Source: Planctomycetota bacterium
GTDB taxonomy: Bacteria; Planctomycetota; UBA8742; UBA2392
Reading direction: 5' to 3'
Assembly: GCA_016712285.1 (NCBI GenBank)
Contig: JADJRK010000001.1
Location: 186,001-250,000 of the forward strand
Length of the DNA: 64,000 bases
In this document: piece by piece, positions 28,482-38,663 of the stretch
Position numbering within the stretch: the first letter of the stretch is position 1
Layout: the number at the start of each line of letters is the position of its first letter
Translations under genes and position numbers: made by a program
The notes under the pieces: model-generated
Database searches by the model: none
What the model was told of the DNA's origin: nothing
Seen by the model: the letters and a program-made list of their open reading frames with translations, nothing else

Positions 28482-31400
28482 CCTATCGCAAGAAACTCAT
28501 CGAGGTTGCCTTGCCGCTTGAGGCGATCAATGCGGCTTCGGCTCGGGAGAAGTCGATTCGGCATGGGCACCCGTCCACGCTGCACCTTTGGTGGGCTCGG
28601 CGGCCGTTGGCGGCGGCTCGGGCGGTTATCTTCTCGCAGATCGTGGATGACCCATCCAGTGACCCGGAATTTGATGCTTACAAGGGTGAAGAACGTGAGC
28701 ACGCCGTGGCAACGGCGCGTGCTGCGCTGCATGACCTGATCCGCAAGTTGGTCCTGTGGGAGAGCACCACAAAGGAAGAGGTGCTGGCACCGGCCCGCGC
28801 TGAAATCGCCCGTTCCATTGCGCAGGACAAGCTCGATTCCGGTGAAATGGCGAAAGACACGCCCTTCTTCGACGCCGCGCCGACTTCGCCGCGAGGCTTC
28901 GGCGACGAGAAGAAGACCGTTCTATGGGACCTGCGCCGCCGGGCCGCCAAGCCCGAGGCCGTCCGTCACTTCCTGGCTGAGCTTGCCCCTGGCTTCCATG
29001 ATCCCTTTGCCGGTGGCGGAGCCCTGCCGCTGGAGGCCCAGCGCCTGGGTCTGGAAAGCCTACGCCAGCGACCTCAACCCCGTGGCCGTGCTCATCAACA
29101 AGGCCATGATCGAGATCCCGCCCAAGTTCGCGGGTCAGCCGCCCGTGAACCCGGAATCCCGCAAGGCCATACAGGCCGCCACGGGCAAGGGCAAGCAGGG
29201 CAAGGAGTTCGCGGCCTACACCACACGCGAATGGAAGGGCGCACAGGGCCTTGCTGAAGACGTGCGCTATTACGGCCAGTGGATGCGCGATGAGGCCGAA
29301 AAACGCATCGGCCACCTGTACCCCAAAGTCGAAGTCACGGCCGAAATGGCCAAGGACCGCCCCGACCTGAAACCCTACGTCGGTCGTAAGCTCACTGTGA
29401 TCGCCTGGCTGTGGGCGCGCACAGTGAAGAGCCCGAACCCGGCCTACAGCCACGTGGACGTGCCGCTTGCCAGCACCTTCATGCTGTCCACCAAGCCGGG
29501 CAAGGAGGCCTACGTCGAGCCGGTGATCGAGGGCGACAAGTACCGTTTTACGGTCAAGGTCGGCAAGCCCAGAAACGCCGAAGCCGCCAAGATCGGCACC
29601 AAGTCGGGCGGCAGCGGCAAACCCTTCCTATGCATGCTATCGAAGGCCCCGATGGCCTTTGATTACCTGCGCGGCGAAGCCAAGGCTGGGCGCATGGGCG
29701 CGAAGCTCATGGCCGTTGTGGCCGAGGGCGACCGTGGGCGTGTGTACCTGTCGCCGACAGCGGAGATGGAATCTCTAGCACTAAGCGCCGAGCCAAAGGA
29801 TGTGCCCGATACTGACCTGCCCGCAAAGGCGCTCGGTTTCCGTGTGCAGGAATACGGCATGACCAAGTGGCGCGACCTGTTCACGGCGCGGCAGTTGGTG
29901 GCGTTGACGACGTTTTCGGACCTGGTGCAGGAAGCCCGCGAACGCATCAAACAAGACGCCGCCAAGACCAACCTCCCAGACGATGCATCCGCCGTAGCCT
30001 TGGCGAAGGCGGACAACCGCCCCCTAAGTGAAGCAGGCCAAGGCCCCCAAGCCTACTCCGACGCTGTCGCAACGTATTTGGGGGCATGCGTTTCCAAACT
30101 GACTGCCTATCACTGCACACTCGGACTTTGGCGGCCAAACATGGACAAGAGCGGCAGGGCGTTTGGTCGGCAGGCGGTACCCATGGTCTGGGACTTTCCC
30201 GAGTGCAATCCGTACGCCGGAGCCGGCGGAGACTGGCTCGGTGCCTGCAACGACGCTGCGAAAGTGCTCCGCGGATTTGATCCGGCGTCGGCCGGGGAGA
30301 GTCAACAACGGCCCGCACAGGGTTCAGCAACCGATCTCTGGGCGAGTGACGCAATCGTTGGAACGGACCCTCCTTACTACGACAACATCGGCTATGCGGA
30401 TTTGTCGGACTTCTTTTACGTCTGGCTTCGTCGGTCGCTTCAATCCGTGTTCCCTCATCTCTGTGCCACTGTCGCAGTACCAAAGGCCGATGAGCTAATC
30501 GCAACACCTTACCGTCACGGCAGCAAAGAGAAGGCGGAGACTTTCTTCCTTGAAGGAATGACCGGTGCAATGCATCGGCTTGTCGAACGCGCCAACCGTA
30601 GCGCACCAGTCACCATCTACTACGCGTTCAAGCAATCGGAGGACAAGGGAGAAGGCGGCGCAGCCAGCACTGGATGGGAGACCTTCTTAGCGGCCGTGAT
30701 TGATGCGGGCTTCGGGATCAGCGGAACTTGGCCGATGCGGACAGAGCAGTCAGCAGCATTGAAATCCACGATCAACTCGCTGGCTTCCAGTATCGTTCTT
30801 GTCTGTCGCCCGCGCACCGCCGAGGCATCGTCCACAACACGCGGGGCCTTTGTGCGTGTACTCCAGAACGAAATGCCTGCGGCCTTGCGCGAGATGCAGG
30901 CCGCCAACATCGCGCCCGTAGATCTGCCCCAGTCCTGTATCGGCCCCGGCATGGGCATCTTTACTCGCTACAAGGCCATCCTGAACCAAGACGACTCGCC
31001 CATGAAGGTGCGTGAGGCCTTGCAGCTCATCAATGAGGCCATCGACAACTTCTTCAGCGAGCAGGAGGCCGACTACGACGCCGAGACGCGCTTCGCCCTG
31101 ACCTGGTTCGACCAACACGGGTTCAACGACGGCCCCTTCGGCGAGGCCGACAACCTGGCCCGCGCCCGCAACGTCAGTGTCAAAGGCGTCGAAGAGGCAG
31201 GCATCCTGAAGCAGGGCCAGGGCAAGGCCCGCCTGCTGCGCCGCAGCGAGCTGCTGAAGGACTGGGACCCAACCACGGACGACCGCCCAGTGGCCTGGGA
31301 GTCATTGCAGTACCTGGTGCGCGAACTGGAAGAACACGGCGAGGCCGGAGCGGCAAACCTGGCCGCCAAGCTAACGCCGCACCAAAGGACGCTCGCCCGC

Positions 31401-31559
31401 GAGCTGGCCTACCGCCTGTACACCACCTGCGAGCGCAAAAAAGACGCCACCGAAGCCAAGGCTTACAACGGCCTAATAACAAGCTGGCCCGAAATCGAAC
31501 GCCTGGCAGAAGGCCATGGCAAACCACCTACGCCAGAGAAGAAAGACCTGTTCAAGTAA
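28478..31559 (+). pseudogene. DUF1156 adenine DNA methylase, frameshifted
   Basis: This would be an adenine-specific DNA methylase of about 1026 residues (COG1743-type, DUF1156). The N-terminus (KKLIEVALPLEAINA, HPSTLHLWWARRPLAAAR) is the DUF1156 domain. Motif I is HDPFAGGGALPLEAQRLGLE in the first frame, and the continuation AYASDLNPVAVLINKAM lies in the +1 frame. The catalytic DPPYYDNIGYADLSDFF is in the second frame. The break is an extra A in the run at 29055-29057; with two As the protein reads through. Unless this is a sequencing error or recoding, the enzyme is cut to about 195 family-like residues. It starts in an ATGA overlap with the CBS-HEPN gene. Confidence 0.88.
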
Positions 31560-31574
31560 GGCCGAGGAGCGCCC

Positions 31575-32825
31575 GTGACGTCGTTCGAGCCCAACGACAA
31601 CTTCCACGTGAAGGTGCTTCTTTCGTCCGCCGACCTGGGAGAGGCCTTTACTTCGACCGTGAAGTGGGCGAAGCGCATCTGGATGGCCTATGCCTGGGCC
31701 AGCGGAGACGAATCCGCTGCACACATGAAGGCCTTGGACGTGCGCAAGCTGGAACGGGTGGCACTCGGCGTGGACTTCTGTCAGACGGATCCTGCGATCA
31801 TCCGCAAGCTGCGTGCAACGGGTGCGCTTCGGATCATCAAGATTCCCAACAGCGTCTTTCACCCAAAGCTGCTCGTGGCCGAGGGCAAAGCCGGTTGGCG
31901 GGCATTGATTGGCTCCAGCAACTTCACCGGCGGGGGTTTCGCCAGGAACACCGAAGCAAACGTGCTGATTCAACATCACACTGGGTCCCAGATGTGGGCG
32001 CTCATCGACTTTGTCGACGAACTGTGGGAAGGCGCATTTGCCCATGAGCCGACTGACGAATGGCTTGCGGACTACGAACGCGCTTACAAGCAGCCGCGGT
32101 CGTCGCCAAAGGTCCCTTCATTCCGCCAACGTACCCACGCGCAGCCGGAGAAGGGGCAAGACCTCCAAGTCGAATGGGAGGCATACTTCGAACTGATCAA
32201 AGATCAGGACAGGCGCGTAACTGAGTACGGCTACGAAGTCCGCGTGCTTCCAAATCCCGGAGACTCGTACCTTAGGGAAGTCGAGGCGTGCCAGTTTGCT
32301 TTCCACACCCACATCACGGGGAGTTTTCAGCAGTTCGCGGACGAAGACAGAAAGTTGATCGCAGGCTGGCCGAACTTCAGCAGTGGCTACTTTGGTCGGA
32401 TGGGCGGAGCGGGAGAGTTCAAAGCGATCACCGGTCGTAGGCCTGAGGTCGTAGGGGAGATACTCGACCGGCTGCCTTTGGAAGGCGACGTCTCACTTGC
32501 GCAGGCCGCTGAGTTGCTGGAAGAGCTGAACGGAATCAAGGGCTGCGGCATGGGTGGAGCGACAAGGCTACTGTGCATGAAGCGGCCGGATCTGTTCCTG
32601 CCAGCGAACGGTGCCAGCTACCAGCGACAGAAGCTGTTTTTCGGGATAAAGCCCGACAACCCGAAGAAGTACATGGAGATTCTGGCGACCATCTGGCGAA
32701 TGCCTTGGTTCAGCCCCCCGGAGCCAGCCAGCGGGCTGGAACTCAGAGTGTGGCGCGCACGCGTTGCTATGCTGGACGCGCTGTTCTATGTGCCTACGTC
32801 GGGCTCTAAGCCGCAAGGGAGTTAA
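31575..32825 (+). CDS. PLD-family nuclease-like protein
   Basis: This 416-residue protein has an N-terminal phospholipase D-type domain with one HKD-like box, FHPKLLVAEGKAGWRALIGS followed by SNFTGGG and EANVLI. The canonical aspartate is replaced by glutamate or displaced. One box implies a dimer. The C-terminal half is helical, with LNGIKGCGMGGATRLL resembling a helix-hairpin-helix DNA-binding element. PLD nucleases accompany DUF1156/DUF499 and DISARM-type modules. GTG start with GAGGAGC upstream, 15 bp after the methylase. Confidence 0.8.
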   Translation: MTSFEPNDNFHVKVLLSSADLGEAFTSTVKWAKRIWMAYAWASGDESAAHMKALDVRKLERVALGVDFCQTDPAIIRKLRATGALRIIKIPNSVFHPKLLVAEGKAGWRALIGSSNFTGGGFARNTEANVLIQHHTGSQMWALIDFVDELWEGAFAHEPTDEWLADYERAYKQPRSSPKVPSFRQRTHAQPEKGQDLQVEWEAYFELIKDQDRRVTEYGYEVRVLPNPGDSYLREVEACQFAFHTHITGSFQQFADEDRKLIAGWPNFSSGYFGRMGGAGEFKAITGRRPEVVGEILDRLPLEGDVSLAQAAELLEELNGIKGCGMGGATRLLCMKRPDLFLPANGASYQRQKLFFGIKPDNPKKYMEILATIWRMPWFSPPEPASGLELRVWRARVAMLDALFYVPTSGSKPQGS

Positions 32826-32859
32826 GTAGGCGTGCCGGAAGCTCGTAGGGGGAAGTCCC

Positions 32860-33801
32860 ATGGCCGTCGTAAGCGTGAACAAACTTCGAGGAGGCGAGCT
32901 GGTAGCCTGGCGGTACTGGGCAGCCTCGCCAAAGATTCACTCGGGAATGAACGAGCCCTTTCTCCACGACGCAATCGCGTTCATGCGTGAGAACCGGCTG
33001 ATGGCATTGGGGTATGCGGATGAACGCTTGACGAAGCATCCCGACACCTGGCCGAAATTCGAAGCGGCAACCGGCTATCCACCGCTGGTCTATTGGTTCG
33101 CGCACCGAATGAAGAAGGGCGATCTCGTCGTCTTGGGCCGCAATCGTGGCTGGATTGAGGCCTACGGCTATCTGAAGGACGACCGACTTCGCTACATCGA
33201 CAAGAAGCATCCACTCAACGCCCGCGTGGAGCGGCTTCAGAAACAGTCAGGACGCATCTACGATTCGATTGGACGGAACGGTGCCTTTGAGTCGCTGCGA
33301 AACTACCGGGAGGTTGAGGAGTGGATTCCGTTCGACGGCCCACCCAGGAACACGCACGGGCAACTCGACGGAAACTACCGGGCCACGATTTCGGCTGTGA
33401 CCATGAAGCACGGCCTGCACTGGCTTGGACAGGCCGACGCACCGGAGCACTTCAGCAAGGCAAAGCAGACCCCTGGACGGACGCGGAAGGGAAGGAAGTC
33501 GTCGAAGCCTGGTCCATTCGCAGGCCCAAACCTGTCAGACCTGACGGAATCGGCGGTGAAGGAGGCGCTGCTTCACTACGAGCTTCACAGACGGGATGAG
33601 CTGCCCACCGATGACCCGGCAAAGGCCCCGTTCGTGATCAAGTATGACGGCAAGCTTTACCAGCCCTGGCCTGTGATTGTGCAGGCCACGACCGACGAGT
33701 TTCGCCAGAAGTTTCCGTATGAGCCGCCTAGGAGCCCCGTGTGCCAGCGACTTCTGGCCCTGGGGTTTCCAGTCGTCCGGCACCCGAAGGCTAGCAGCTA
33801 G
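32860..33801 (+). CDS. Hypothetical protein with EVE/PUA-like N-terminal half
   Basis: This 313-residue protein sits 34 bp after the PLD gene, so it is likely part of the same transcript. The segment MKKGDLVVLGRNRGWIEAYGYLKDD is like the strand core of EVE/PUA-type domains, which recognise modified bases in restriction enzymes, but the assignment is weak. A basic linker (GRTRKGRKSSK) and a helical C-terminal domain follow. No nuclease motif is visible. It is convergent, six bases apart, with the inverted cassette. Confidence 0.6.
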   Translation: MAVVSVNKLRGGELVAWRYWAASPKIHSGMNEPFLHDAIAFMRENRLMALGYADERLTKHPDTWPKFEAATGYPPLVYWFAHRMKKGDLVVLGRNRGWIEAYGYLKDDRLRYIDKKHPLNARVERLQKQSGRIYDSIGRNGAFESLRNYREVEEWIPFDGPPRNTHGQLDGNYRATISAVTMKHGLHWLGQADAPEHFSKAKQTPGRTRKGRKSSKPGPFAGPNLSDLTESAVKEALLHYELHRRDELPTDDPAKAPFVIKYDGKLYQPWPVIVQATTDEFRQKFPYEPPRSPVCQRLLALGFPVVRHPKASS

Positions 33802-33807
33802 GTCGCG

Positions 33808-34302
33808 TCAACTTGCTACGGACTCGACCGCCGTCTGCATTTTGCCTGAAAACTCGATGATCTTTTCGGCGATTTCGCGGGCCGTCGTGCCTGGCTCAAT
33901 TTTCAGGTTGATGCGGAACAGGTCGTGGGTGCCGCCCTTGCCTTCGCTGCAACCTGGCAATGACGCCATGCCGCGAAGTGCCACCTTTTCTTCTTCTTTC
34001 GCGTTCTCCAGCGCGGCGTAGAGCCGTATCTGGCCATGTGTGATGACTTCCGGCGACTCCCACGAGTCGAGGGCAAAGTAAGGGCTGTTCTTTCGGGACG
34101 TGGGGCGCAGGAACTGAAACCAGCCACCTTTGCCTGGATCGCCATGGAGCTTCCAGCCCGGCTCAAGCTCCTTCAGGTGGTCGAACACGCTTTGCCAGAA
34201 ACCCAGAATTTCATCGCGGTAGGCGCGGTACATGGCGTCGACTATGGCTGCGTTGCGCGCATAGAGTTGCGCAGCCTCCGAGAATGTGATCGGGGTGGTC
34301 AT
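33808..34302 (-). CDS. Hypothetical protein paired with a PD-(D/E)XK nuclease, 164 aa
   Basis: This soluble protein (MTTPITFSEAAQLYARNA...) starts in an ATGA overlap with the nuclease gene upstream. It has a helical N-terminus, a middle with GWKLHGDPGKGGWFQFLRP, and a C-terminal alpha/beta part. I do not recognise it. Its fixed coupling to the nuclease, in the opposite direction to the surrounding operon, marks a two-gene cassette in which this could be the partner or the antidote. Confidence 0.65.
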   Translation of the reverse strand: MTTPITFSEAAQLYARNAAIVDAMYRAYRDEILGFWQSVFDHLKELEPGWKLHGDPGKGGWFQFLRPTSRKNSPYFALDSWESPEVITHGQIRLYAALENAKEEEKVALRGMASLPGCSEGKGGTHDLFRINLKIEPGTTAREIAEKIIEFSGKMQTAVESVAS

Positions 34303-35159
34303 AGGGCGGCCTCCAGGCGCGAGTACAGTTCCTCAATCTCAGCCATGCGTTGCAGGATGCGTGCATCCGTCCATCGGCCAGTACCGCCTGACATGACCTC
34401 GGCGAGCAGCGCGTCGGCGTTGACCGAGAGGCAGGCGCGTACAAAGTGCGTGATCCCCACGGAGAGGATGGCACCGAACGTGGTGTCGACGTCTTTCTTG
34501 AACAGGGCCTTGGCTAACGCAGCGGCACAGTCGGCCCAGGTCAGCAGCGTGGCTTCGGGGTTCTCGGCGGCAGTCCGGTCCAGCGTCAGGAAGGCGATCT
34601 TGGGTTTGTTCGGCAGCCCGAACAGCTGCTGCACGGCGTCCGGGTAACCAACCGTTTGCATTCTGCCCGCTGGTGTCACATGTTCGCCGGTGCCGGTCTT
34701 GGCCTCGATGATCGCGGCCGTGTCGCTGAGGCGGATGACGATGTCCGGCACGCCGCCCCCTGGAGTCGCGACCTGCGTGCGGATCTCTTTGACATCGCCA
34801 GCGCGACCTGCCAGCTCGGGCGATACCAGCGCCAGAACTGTGCCGACGCGGGTTTCAAAGCTGGGCGGATGGGTTTCCCGGCGGATCATCCAGGCTAGTA
34901 GCTCGGAATAGGGGTCCTCAGCGTGTCGCACGCCCAGGACTGACACCAGGTCGTGCTCCGTCCACCAGGTCGCGAGCTGATTCGCCATCGAACGCAGCCG
35001 CTCGAACTGTTTGCGCACTTCGCCGATGGCCAGCGGCGTCACTTGTTCGATGAACGCCTGAAACGACGCTACGGGCGGCTCCATGGAGCCGGACCGGAGC
35101 ATCCCTTCTGCCCGGTGGACGAATCGACTGAACGTCGCGATGTCGCCTTGATCGATCAT
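34299..35159 (-). CDS. PD-(D/E)XK nuclease family protein
   Basis: The catalytic core reads GGGVPDIVIRLSDTAAIIEAKTGTGEH, that is PD-x(n)-ExK, followed by RMQTVGYPDAV. This is typical of PDDEXK_4-type nucleases. The N-terminal third is helical (EVRKQFERLRSMANQLATWW). The start is uncertain: I use the ATG at 35159; the frame extends to a GTG at 35228, but neither has a good ribosome site. It is divergent from the DUF499 gene across about 150 bp. Likely a DNA-cutting effector of its own two-gene cassette inserted in the defence cluster. Confidence 0.78.
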   Translation of the reverse strand: MIDQGDIATFSRFVHRAEGMLRSGSMEPPVASFQAFIEQVTPLAIGEVRKQFERLRSMANQLATWWTEHDLVSVLGVRHAEDPYSELLAWMIRRETHPPSFETRVGTVLALVSPELAGRAGDVKEIRTQVATPGGGVPDIVIRLSDTAAIIEAKTGTGEHVTPAGRMQTVGYPDAVQQLFGLPNKPKIAFLTLDRTAAENPEATLLTWADCAAALAKALFKKDVDTTFGAILSVGITHFVRACLSVNADALLAEVMSGGTGRWTDARILQRMAEIEELYSRLEAAL

Positions 35160-35311
35160 CTGAAGGGTACTGGCCGGTTGCGGAGCAATCGAATGTGGCA
35201 ATATGATCGATTTCGTGCAAGTCCGCACTGAAAAAGACGTTGGTCGGCGGCCATCGCAGGCTGTCGCCTAAGGAAGTAGGCTGTTGCCTCAACCGAAATC
35301 GGAGCATCCAA

Positions 35312-38300
35312 GTGGCGAAGAGCAATCGGCAGCGCATCGGCGAGGGTCTTGAGATTGTGCTCAACGCGATGATTCCGTTCGTCGAGGACACGCTCATCGA
35401 CGCCTATGGCGACGACTGGCTGAAGAGGGTCAACGCCGACCTCAAATCACCCATGAAGAAGAAGGGGCAGCTTGGTGCTCAGTGGGACAACACCAACCTG
35501 ATCAATGCGCTTCTGAATCACTGGGCTGCATTCGGCACCAAGCTGAGCAAGAGTCACAGGTCGTACATCCACGAACTGCGGGACATCCGCAACGGCTGGG
35601 CACACGACGAGACCTTTAGCTACGACCAGGCGTATCGGGCACTGGATACGATGAAGCGCGTGGTTGAAACCGCTTCGGCGGGCGAGTCCGCCAAGGAACT
35701 GGAGAAACTGGCCGACGAAGTGATGCGGGTTCGCTTCACCGAACAGCGGCGAGGGATCACGCGCAAAATCAAAGCATTGGACATCAGCCCGCAAAAGGGG
35801 CTGAAGCCGTGGCGAGACATCATTGCGCCGCACCAGGATGTGGCCGAAGGGAACTACCGCCAGGCCGAGTTTGCGGCCGACCTCGCCCAGGTGCACCGCG
35901 GAGATGCCAGCCCCGAATACGGCAATCCCAAGGAGTTTTTCAGCCGTACGTTCATTACGGACGGGCTGCGAACACTGCTCATTGGGTCCCTGCGGCGGAT
36001 CAACGGCAAAGGCGGCGATCCGGTTGTGAAGCTGCAAACCAACTTCGGCGGCGGAAAGACCCACTCGATGCTGGCCTTGTACCACCTGTTTGGGCCGACG
36101 GAGACAACAGAACTACCCGACGTCGAAGCCGTACTGAAGAAGGCCGACGTCGCCAACGCTCCGGAGTGTGCACGTGCTGTCATCGTGGGCACCGACTTCA
36201 GCCCCGGGCATACGCACAAGAAGCCAGATGGTGTTGAGGTTCACACGATGTGGGGTGAGCTTGCCTGGCAGCTTGGGAACTCACGCGGCAGCGGCAAGAA
36301 GGGCTACAAGCTGCTTGAGAAGCTCGACAAAAACGGGACCAGCCCTGGTTCTGGCGACCTCAAGAAGCTGTTTGACGAGTACGCCCCGTGCCTGATCTTG
36401 ATCGACGAGTGGGTGGCCTTTCTGCGCAACATCAATGACGACTCGCCTGCCGGGACGCTCGACTCAAACCTGACGTTTGTGCAGGCCCTGACCGAAGGGG
36501 CAAAGTCGGCCAAGCAAACGCAACTCGTCGCCAGCTTGCCACAATCGTTGATCGAGATCGGCGGGGATAAGGGCAAAGAGGTCTTGAACAAGCTGGAGCA
36601 GGTCTTCGCACGCGTGGAGACGCCTTGGCGGCCTGCGACAGCCCGCGAAGGGTTTGAGATCGTCCGACGCCGCCTGTTCAAGGACATCGAAGTAGAAAAT
36701 CTTCCGAGCCGGGACGCTGTGGTGAAGGCCTTCAGTGAACTTTACCAGAAGGAAAAGACACAATTCCCATTTGAATGCTCCGAGGACTCATACCGCAAAA
36801 GGATGGAGGCCGCGTACCCGTTCCATCCTGAGCTGTTTGAGCGGCTCTACGGCGAGTGGTCAACGCTAGATCGATTCCAGCGAACCCGAGGCGTCCTGAG
36901 GCTCATGGCCGCCGTGATCCATTGCCTTTGGGACGCGGGCGACAAAGAGCTGATGATCATGCCTTGCTCCATCCCGCTGGACGCCGACAAGGTCAAGCAG
37001 GAACTCAGCAGCTATCTGGAAGAGACCTGGGAGGCGGTGTTTGACAGCGACATTGACGGCGAGGGTTCCGCGGCAAGGCGAGTGGACAACGAAGTTGAGC
37101 GCTTAGGCCGGTCGTCAGCATGCCGAAGGGTAGCCCGTGCGATTTTCCTGGGTACGGCCCCGGCCGAGAAGGCAGGGTCCCTCGGAATTGGCCTCGACCA
37201 GATCCGACTGGCGTGTGTTCAACCGGGGGAGATCCCCGACATCTTTGCAGATGGGGTTCGCAGACTTTACGACCACGCAGCCCGCTACCTGTACAACGAC
37301 GGTGAGCGGTACTGGTTTGGTACACAGCCGACGGTAGCCCGAATTGCCGACGAGCGGGCAACACAGCAGAAGCCCGACGATGTGGTCCATGAGATTCGTG
37401 AGCGGCTTCGAAAGGCATGCAAGACCCGGGGCACTTTTGCCGCAGTGCATGCGTGCCCCGCTGATAGCTCGGAAGTGCCAGATGAAGCGCCGGTTCGCCT
37501 AATCGTGTTGGGAGCGGATGCGGCCCACACGAAGGGTAAAGAAGATAGTCCCGCGATGCGCCAGGCGAAGGAGTACTTTGAGAACCGTGGCGGCTCGCCA
37601 AGGCTGCATCGCAACTCGGTCGTTTTCTTGGCTGCCGACCAAAAGAGCATTGAGCCGTTGTTGGACGCGACACGGCGATACAAGGCGTGGGACTCAATCG
37701 TACGGGACCGTGAGAAGTTGAACTTGTCAGCACACCTGCTTCGACAGGCTGAAACGAAGCAGGGGGAGTTCGACGGAACGTGCGAGTTGCGGATCAAGGA
37801 GGCCTGGGTGTGGGCGATAGTGCCGCACCAACCTGATCCAACGGGGCCTGTGCGCCTGGAAGAACGGCGAGTAAAGGGCGATTCCTTGATTGCCAGAGTA
37901 GCGCAGGATCTTGCGAAGAGTGACCTGATCTACGAGCAACTGGGACCGAAGCGCCTGAAGATGGAGCTGGATAACTTCAATCTTTGGGGCGGACGCGGCG
38001 CAGTCGGTATCAAGGCCCTCTGGGAAGAGTACCTGACGCGCTACGTGTACCTCCCGCGGCTAACGGACGAGCAGGTGCTGCTTGACTCGATTCGCGCAGG
38101 ACTGCAAGGCAACGGCATGATGTGCGAGTTCTTCGCGTATGCTGAGGGCTACGACGAGGTAAAGCAGCGGTTCGAGGGTTTGCGAACGAAGCCTGGCCAC
38201 GTCGGGAATCATCCCGATGCCCTGATCGTCAAGGCCGAAGTAGCGCTTGCCCAGCAAGCAAAAGAAAAGGAAGCCGAGAAGCCGAAGGAAGGGACCGGGG

Positions 38301-38605
38301 GCCCCCAGCCAGATGACGGGCCGGACAAAGGACCTGGGGGCGGAGAACCTCCAAGTCCACCCAAACCGGTACTCCCCAGACACTTCACGGCTGCCAAGAC
38401 CCTAAACTCGTTCAAGGTCGGGCTTGAGGCAGCGAAGATTGCGGATGAGATCCTAACCCACCTAACCGCACTATCGGGTGCCGACGTAACGGTTCGCCTG
38501 ACGATAGACGGCGAGTTTCCCGACGGCGTGCGTGAGGACATCCAGCGCATCATCAAAGAAAATGCCCGCACGCTGAAGTTCGAAGAGGTCGAGTTCGACG
38601 AGTAA
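35312..38605 (+). CDS. DUF499 ATPase with N-terminal Swt1-like HEPN domain
   Basis: This 1097-residue protein begins with a helical domain ending in ELRDIRNGWAHDETFSYDQ, the RNxxxH signature of Swt1-type HEPN domains. The DUF499 (COG1483) P-loop ATPase follows: Walker A NFGGGKTHSMLAL and Walker B CLILIDEWVAFLR. A Pro/Gly-rich linker (about 1000-1030) precedes a C-terminal beta domain (ADVTVRLTIDGEFPDG). DUF499 ATPases travel with DUF1156 methylases, SNF2 helicases and PLD nucleases in predicted defence modules. The GTG at 35312 has GGAG seven bases upstream; the open frame extends 24 codons further. Confidence 0.9.
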   Translation: MAKSNRQRIGEGLEIVLNAMIPFVEDTLIDAYGDDWLKRVNADLKSPMKKKGQLGAQWDNTNLINALLNHWAAFGTKLSKSHRSYIHELRDIRNGWAHDETFSYDQAYRALDTMKRVVETASAGESAKELEKLADEVMRVRFTEQRRGITRKIKALDISPQKGLKPWRDIIAPHQDVAEGNYRQAEFAADLAQVHRGDASPEYGNPKEFFSRTFITDGLRTLLIGSLRRINGKGGDPVVKLQTNFGGGKTHSMLALYHLFGPTETTELPDVEAVLKKADVANAPECARAVIVGTDFSPGHTHKKPDGVEVHTMWGELAWQLGNSRGSGKKGYKLLEKLDKNGTSPGSGDLKKLFDEYAPCLILIDEWVAFLRNINDDSPAGTLDSNLTFVQALTEGAKSAKQTQLVASLPQSLIEIGGDKGKEVLNKLEQVFARVETPWRPATAREGFEIVRRRLFKDIEVENLPSRDAVVKAFSELYQKEKTQFPFECSEDSYRKRMEAAYPFHPELFERLYGEWSTLDRFQRTRGVLRLMAAVIHCLWDAGDKELMIMPCSIPLDADKVKQELSSYLEETWEAVFDSDIDGEGSAARRVDNEVERLGRSSACRRVARAIFLGTAPAEKAGSLGIGLDQIRLACVQPGEIPDIFADGVRRLYDHAARYLYNDGERYWFGTQPTVARIADERATQQKPDDVVHEIRERLRKACKTRGTFAAVHACPADSSEVPDEAPVRLIVLGADAAHTKGKEDSPAMRQAKEYFENRGGSPRLHRNSVVFLAADQKSIEPLLDATRRYKAWDSIVRDREKLNLSAHLLRQAETKQGEFDGTCELRIKEAWVWAIVPHQPDPTGPVRLEERRVKGDSLIARVAQDLAKSDLIYEQLGPKRLKMELDNFNLWGGRGAVGIKALWEEYLTRYVYLPRLTDEQVLLDSIRAGLQGNGMMCEFFAYAEGYDEVKQRFEGLRTKPGHVGNHPDALIVKAEVALAQQAKEKEAEKPKEGTGGPQPDDGPDKGPGGGEPPSPPKPVLPRHFTAAKTLNSFKVGLEAAKIADEILTHLTALSGADVTVRLTIDGEFPDGVREDIQRIIKENARTLKFEEVEFDE

Positions 38606-38663
38606 GTCGCCTTCGGGCACTATGCCTCCGGGCTGGCGACAGGCTGCGCACATAGGACCGCAC

